This document shows positions 6,424 to 8,505 of a DNA stretch of 8,505 bases, one piece after another. The stretch comes from Acidobacteriota bacterium. GTDB taxonomy: Bacteria > Acidobacteriota > Terriglobia > Acidiferrales > 2-02-FULL-67-57. A model generated the notes under the pieces. That model had not been told where the DNA came from. It did not search any database and saw only the letters and a program-made list of their open reading frames with translations. The stretch spans positions 1 through 8,505 of the forward strand of contig JACPRL010000138.1 in NCBI GenBank assembly GCA_016189965.1, read 5' to 3'. Both the position numbers and the translations under genes were made by a program. Numbering within the stretch: position 1 is the first letter of the stretch; the number at the start of each line of letters is the position of its first letter.

Positions 6424-6818
6424 GGCGTTCCTTCCGGCGAGCGGAGCGGGGCACCGCAGGCCCCGCAGAAGCGGTTGTCGGGCGGGTTGTCTTTGCTGCA
6501 GCGCGGGCAGCGGCCCACCTTCGCCAAGGCTTCGGTGGGCAGGCCCGCGGACTCGGCGACGCTTTCGAGTTGATGCAGCAGGAGGGCGAGCTCTTCCTGG
6601 TAGCGGGCTTTCATCTGCTGGTAGTCGTGGTCGGAGAGCTTGCCCATGCGGAATTCGAGGTGGAGGTCGCGGAGGTTGTCGTAGAGGACGGTGCGCTTGT
6701 CCTCGAGGTATTCCCGCTCGCGTTCGGCGGGTGACTTGACGCGAACGGGCTCGGGGATGAGCCAGAAGACGTAGAGCAGGGCGGCGAGCGTGAGGGCGGC
6801 GCAGGCGAGGATGATCAT
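6420..6818 (-). CDS. CcmI-like membrane protein with C-terminal zinc ribbon
   Basis: 132 residues. One N-terminal membrane segment (about 2-21, IILACAALTLAALLYVFWLI) is followed by a charged helical region (31-90). Its KRTVLYDNLRDLHLEFRMGK and LSDHDYQQMK resemble the N-terminal part of CcmI, the apocytochrome-handling subunit that works with CcmF and CcmH. The TPR part of CcmI is missing. Instead there is a zinc ribbon with Cys104, Cys107, Cys118 and Cys121 (CPRC...CGAC). The linker LPTEALAKVG (93-102) is encoded by a palindromic repeat. GGGAG lies 9 nt before the ATG. The position after ccmH and before ccmA fits a Ccm role. The CcmI relation is my inference; a generic zinc-ribbon protein is the fallback call. 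Confidence 0.8.
   Translation of the reverse strand: MIILACAALTLAALLYVFWLIPEPVRVKSPAEREREYLEDKRTVLYDNLRDLHLEFRMGKLSDHDYQQMKARYQEELALLLHQLESVAESAGLPTEALAKVGRCPRCSKDNPPDNRFCGACGAPLRSPEGTP
6513..6540 (-). repeat. Family-3 palindromic repeat inside the zinc-ribbon gene
   Basis: GCCCACC (6513-6519) and GGTGGGC (6534-6540) form a perfect 7-bp stem around a 14-nt loop. Read on the coding strand it encodes about PTEALAKVG, in frame, between the helical part and the zinc ribbon. The loop core resembles the one at 241-256. Such in-frame repeat-derived LPxEALAKxG peptides are familiar in environmental bacterial genomes; that is from memory. Confidence 0.65.
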
Positions 6819-6910
6819 GACCCGTTACTCCCGCGCCTACTGGAGTTGACGAGCAGAATAGAAGCTGCCGGCGGGGGAACCCGGGAAGGGTTCCCCTGCG
6901 ACCCCTCCGC

Positions 6911-7018
6911 GGAAGCGTTACGCGCGACTTTTTTTTCGGCACGGCTGAAGCCGTGCCCTGACAGATCAGTAGAGGCGCTGCGCGCCGCATTTTTTATGTC
7001 AGCGCTGAAGCGCTGACC
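6911..7018. repeat. Two tandem family-2 hairpin units with TGAA loops
   Basis: Two diverged units of about 50 nt lie side by side. Each has a GCGxTxCGCGC segment, a T-run (T8 at 6929-6936, T6 at 6990-6995), then a perfect 8-bp stem closed by TGAA. The first is GGCACGGC/GCCGTGCC (6938-6957), the second GTCAGCGC/GCGCTGAC (6998-7017). The stems differ at several positions, always with the matching change in the other arm. A third stem of the first kind lies at 7869-7888. Confidence 0.8.
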
Positions 7019-7070
7019 CGCCAAGACCCCGCTCGGGGCGACGTGTTGCGAGGACGGCTGCGGTGGCGGG

Positions 7071-7097
7071 GGATTCTCCGCTGCGCTCGGAATGACA
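7071..7097 (-). repeat. Family-1 palindromic repeat
   Basis: Diverged copy on the minus strand: TGTCATTCCGAGCG followed by CAGCGGAGAATCC. The stem ATTC/GAAT stays paired although the loop differs from the 6364-6390 copy at several places. Confidence 0.75.
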
Positions 7098-7134
7098 AGC
7101 GCTGGGTGGGAAGGCCGGAGGTCCGTGGGCGTCA

Positions 7135-7599
7135 TCACTGCTCCTCCAGGCGTTTGGTTTCCTGCTCGAGTTGGGCGCGGTAGCGGTCGAGGAGGAACTG
7201 GTCGGGCGCGGGGGCGGGCCGGCGAGCGTACCAGCGGCGGAGGACGCGGGTGACCAGCCAGAGGCCGAGGGCGAGAGCCAGGAAGGGCATCACCCAGGCG
7301 GCGAGGTTGAAGCCTTCGGCGGGCGGGGCGGCCAGAGCGGCGGGGCCGAACTGAGCGACCATGGCTTCGAGAACCTGAGGCTCGGAGAGGCCGGCGGTGA
7401 GCTTTTCGCGGATGGCGGCGCGCATGACGGGGGCGGAGGGGCATTCGAGGTGCGGGCAGAAGCTCAGGCCGTAGTTGCAGCCGCACTGGCAGATGAGTTT
7501 GTCGGAGACGCGGCGGTAGGCGGCTTCGTCAACCGGCGCTGGTTGTTGGGCAGGGAGAGGAAGCGGAAGGGCGAGGCAAGCGAGGAGCAGCAGAGCCAT
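7135..7599 (-). CDS. ccmH: Cytochrome c maturation protein CcmH
   Basis: Thiol-active membrane protein that keeps apocytochrome CXXCH cysteines reduced and works with CcmF in haem ligation. As called it has 154 residues: a signal-like hydrophobic start (MALLLLACLALPLPLPAQQ), then the active-site region with Cys37, Cys39 and Cys41 (LICQCGCN) and Cys48 and Cys53 (CPHLEC), then MRAAIREKLTAG, a membrane helix at about 98-120 and a cytoplasmic helical tail. This cysteine pattern is the variant kind rather than the E. coli LRCxxC. The start is uncertain. ATG 7597-7599 has AGGAGG only 3 nt upstream and lacks a basic n-region. The frame is open back to an ATG at 7926 overlapping the ccmF end, which would add 109 mostly repeat-encoded residues. 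Confidence 0.88.
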   Translation of the reverse strand: MALLLLACLALPLPLPAQQPAPVDEAAYRRVSDKLICQCGCNYGLSFCPHLECPSAPVMRAAIREKLTAGLSEPQVLEAMVAQFGPAALAAPPAEGFNLAAWVMPFLALALGLWLVTRVLRRWYARRPAPAPDQFLLDRYRAQLEQETKRLEEQ

Positions 7600-7602
7600 C
7601 AA

Positions 7603-7608
7603 CCTCCT
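7603..7608 (-). promoter_or_regulatory. Shine-Dalgarno sequence before ccmH
   Basis: A perfect AGGAGG lies just upstream of the ATG at 7597-7599, but the gap is only 3 nt (TTG), shorter than the usual 5-9. It argues for initiation nearby but leaves the exact ccmH start open. Confidence 0.45.
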
Positions 7609-7670
7609 GCGCGCAGGCGGTGTCTTGGCTTCGCCCGGAAAAGCCTTGAGCGCACTGGTAGACCTGCTGA

Positions 7671-7689
7671 AGGGGGGCTTCGCCCCCCT
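7671..7689. repeat. G/C-rich hairpin with CTTCG loop
   Basis: AGGGGGG (7671-7677) pairs with CCCCCCT (7683-7689) around CTTCG. It is followed by GACA, as the TGAA-loop units are followed by CTGAC, so it may be a diverged family-2 member. No U-run follows on either strand. Confidence 0.6.
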
Positions 7690-7693
7690 GACA

Positions 7694-7720
7694 GACCCTT
7701 CGACTCCGCTCAGGGCAGGC
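7694..7720 (-). repeat. Family-1 palindromic repeat, diverged
   Basis: Minus strand reads GCCTGCCCTGAGCGGAG then TCGAAGGGTC. The stem CCCT/AGGG is intact. The core CTGAGC-GAAGGG links it to the copy at 10-37. Confidence 0.65.
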
Positions 7721-7770
7721 AGGAATGTCTGTCCCACTGTTCTTCCTCTCCCTCCCTCCTGGATGTCGCG

Positions 7771-7796
7771 GCACCCTACGGCTCGGCTCAGGACAG
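7771..7796 (-). repeat. Family-1 palindromic repeat, degenerate
   Basis: Minus strand reads CCTGAGCCGAGC then CGTAGGG. It aligns with the copy at 7694-7720 but has lost part of the pairing, so membership is likely rather than certain. Confidence 0.45.
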
Positions 7797-7801
7797 TCCC
7801 G

Positions 7802-7888
7802 TGGGCTGAACCCATCGAGCAAGGCGTGCCCTCAGGGGCTAAAGCCCAGTTCTTGCTGGCTTCGTTGCGGCACGACTGAAGTCGTGCC
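7802..7888. repeat. Cluster of three family-2-like hairpins
   Basis: In order: TGGG/CCCA around CTGAA (7802-7814), GGGC/GCCC around TAAA (7836-7847), and GGCACGAC/GTCGTGCC around TGAA (7869-7888) followed by CTGAC. The last differs from 6938-6957 by a paired change (GC to AC, with GC to GT opposite), so the 8-bp stem remains perfect. The first two have short 4-bp stems and are less sure. Confidence 0.65.
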
Positions 7889-7909
7889 CTGACGGCAAAG
7901 CGGATGACT

Positions 7910-8505
7910 TTAGGCGGGGACTTCATCGCGTTCCTTGGCCGGGGCGCGGCGGCGGGCGGGCCGGAGGGCCTCGGGCGGTTTGCTGGGAATGAGCGCGATC
8001 AAGGTGCCAAGCACCATCACGGCGCCGCCGAGCCAGACGAGGTTGACCAGCGGGTTCAAATAAATCTGGAAGACGGCGCGGCCGCTGTCTTCGGCCAGCC
8101 CGGCGAAGACGACATAGATGTCGGCGTTGAAGTGGCGGAGGAACTGGAGCGGCTCGGTGAGGCGGGGCCAGATGGCGACCTCGGTGGTGGGCTGCTGGCT
8201 GGCCTTGTAGAAGCGGCGCTCGGGGAAGAGCGTGGCGAGGAGGCGGCCGTCCTGGAAGACGTCAATGCGGGCGCGGCTGGAGATGTGGTTGGGGGTTTCG
8301 TGCTCTTCGAGGCCGCGGACGACGAAGCGGTAGTTGCGCAACGAAAGCTCATCGCCGGCGACAGCCTCGAACTGTTCGTGGGCGCCCAGGGCGTTGCCGA
8401 CGAAACCGATGAAGAGCAGGGCGACGCCGAAGTGGATGACATAGCCGCCGTAGCGGCGGGTGTTGCGGCGGGTAAGCTCGACCGTGGCGGCGGCCCAGCC
8501 CGACC
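7910..8505 (-). CDS. ccmF: Haem lyase subunit CcmF, C-terminal part
   Basis: The gene runs off the right edge; 197 C-terminal residues are visible. CcmF is the multi-pass inner-membrane protein that, with CcmH and CcmI, attaches haem from CcmE to apocytochrome c. RRYGGYVIHFGVALLFIGF is a conserved CcmF membrane segment. The following periplasmic region (FVVRGLEEHETPNH ... FPERRFYKASQQPTTEVAI) and DIYVVFAG are typical of its C-terminal half. NPLVNLVWLGGAVMVLGTL is the final membrane helix, followed by a basic tail ending DEVPA. The WWD haem motif would lie outside the window. The stop is TAA at 7910-7912. The frame reads in from the edge without a break. An internal TTG near 8341 is not a start. 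Confidence 0.93.
   Translation of the reverse strand, partial: SGWAAATVELTRRNTRRYGGYVIHFGVALLFIGFVGNALGAHEQFEAVAGDELSLRNYRFVVRGLEEHETPNHISSRARIDVFQDGRLLATLFPERRFYKASQQPTTEVAIWPRLTEPLQFLRHFNADIYVVFAGLAEDSGRAVFQIYLNPLVNLVWLGGAVMVLGTLIALIPSKPPEALRPARRRAPAKERDEVPA

Larger units (their letters stand above)
6819..7134. other. Repeat-filled spacer between ccmH and the zinc-ribbon gene
   Basis: About 316 nt without a supported gene. It contains two tandem family-2 hairpin units (6911-7018) and one family-1 copy (7071-7097). A minus-strand frame running through it from ccmH territory encodes low-complexity Pro/Arg/Ser-rich sequence and looks like a shadow. I see no -35/-10 pair and no terminator for the operon direction: the hairpin at 6938-6957 is followed on the minus strand by A8, not U8. 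Confidence 0.7.
7600..7909. other. Repeat-filled spacer between ccmF and ccmH
   Basis: 310 nt with at least six small palindromes: 7671-7689, 7694-7720, 7771-7796, 7802-7814, 7836-7847 and 7869-7888. The minus-strand ccmH frame happens to stay open through it, but the encoded residues are those of repeats, not of a known CcmH. No terminator with a U-run in the operon direction is visible. No promoter is convincing. Confidence 0.7.

Noticed and set aside
6929..6957. Hairpin beside a run of eight T, considered as a terminator
   Set aside because: On the minus strand the hairpin is followed by A8, and on the plus strand the T-run comes before the hairpin. Neither direction gives hairpin then U-run.
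6815..7486. A 223-codon minus-strand frame spanning the end of ccmH and the spacer
   Set aside because: It is out of frame with ccmH, Arg/Pro-rich, and its second half is translated repeats.
7600..7909. Considered as a CRISPR array because of several palindromes in a row
   Set aside because: The palindromes differ in sequence, length and spacing; there are no identical direct repeats with unique spacers and no cas genes.

Overview
The window is GC-rich bacterial DNA in which every gene I can support lies on the minus strand, so the text reads right to left: ccmF (3' end only) - ccmH - a zinc-ribbon CcmI-like gene - a carboxypeptidase-regulatory-like membrane protein - ccmA - ccmB - ccmC - ccmD - gnd - pgl - glk. 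The gene set suggests Acidobacteriota (Terriglobia-like). The pointers are the 'alternative' type of CcmD and CcmH, the Cpreg-like protein inside the ccm cluster, the short-form Gnd next to pgl and glk, and the dense small palindromic repeats. This assignment is from pattern memory, not a search.

Region by region. 7910-8505: C-terminal part of CcmF, the haem lyase subunit. 7600-7909: spacer packed with small palindromes. 7135-7599: CcmH. 6819-7134: second palindrome-filled spacer. 6420-6818: TM/coiled/zinc-ribbon protein. 5254-6423: secreted and C-terminally anchored Cpreg-like protein. 2993-5297: ccmA, ccmB, ccmC and a 50-residue ccmD, tightly packed. 1281-2945: gnd and pgl. 301-1284: glk, whose ATG overlaps the pgl stop. 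1-300: non-coding, with an inverted repeat pair and a hairpin.

How the genes work together. The ccm genes encode System I cytochrome c maturation. CcmAB is the ABC transporter that powers release of haem-loaded CcmE. CcmC with CcmD handles haem and loads CcmE. CcmF and CcmH attach haem to the CXXCH motifs of apocytochromes. CcmE and CcmG are not in the window. The downstream block covers glucose phosphorylation (Glk), 6-phosphogluconolactone hydrolysis (Pgl) and oxidative decarboxylation of 6-phosphogluconate (Gnd). The enzyme between Glk and Pgl, glucose-6-phosphate dehydrogenase (zwf), is absent here. Spacing and overlaps make one long transcript possible; I see no internal terminator and no convincing promoter.

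I did not find a wholly new system. The most unusual signal is three families of short palindromic repeats. They fill the spacers of an otherwise compact operon and enter reading frames: one exactly 27-nt copy encodes nine residues ahead of a signal peptide, and another forms the linker of the zinc-ribbon protein. Stem bases differ between copies but stay paired, which points to selection or mobilisation as hairpins.
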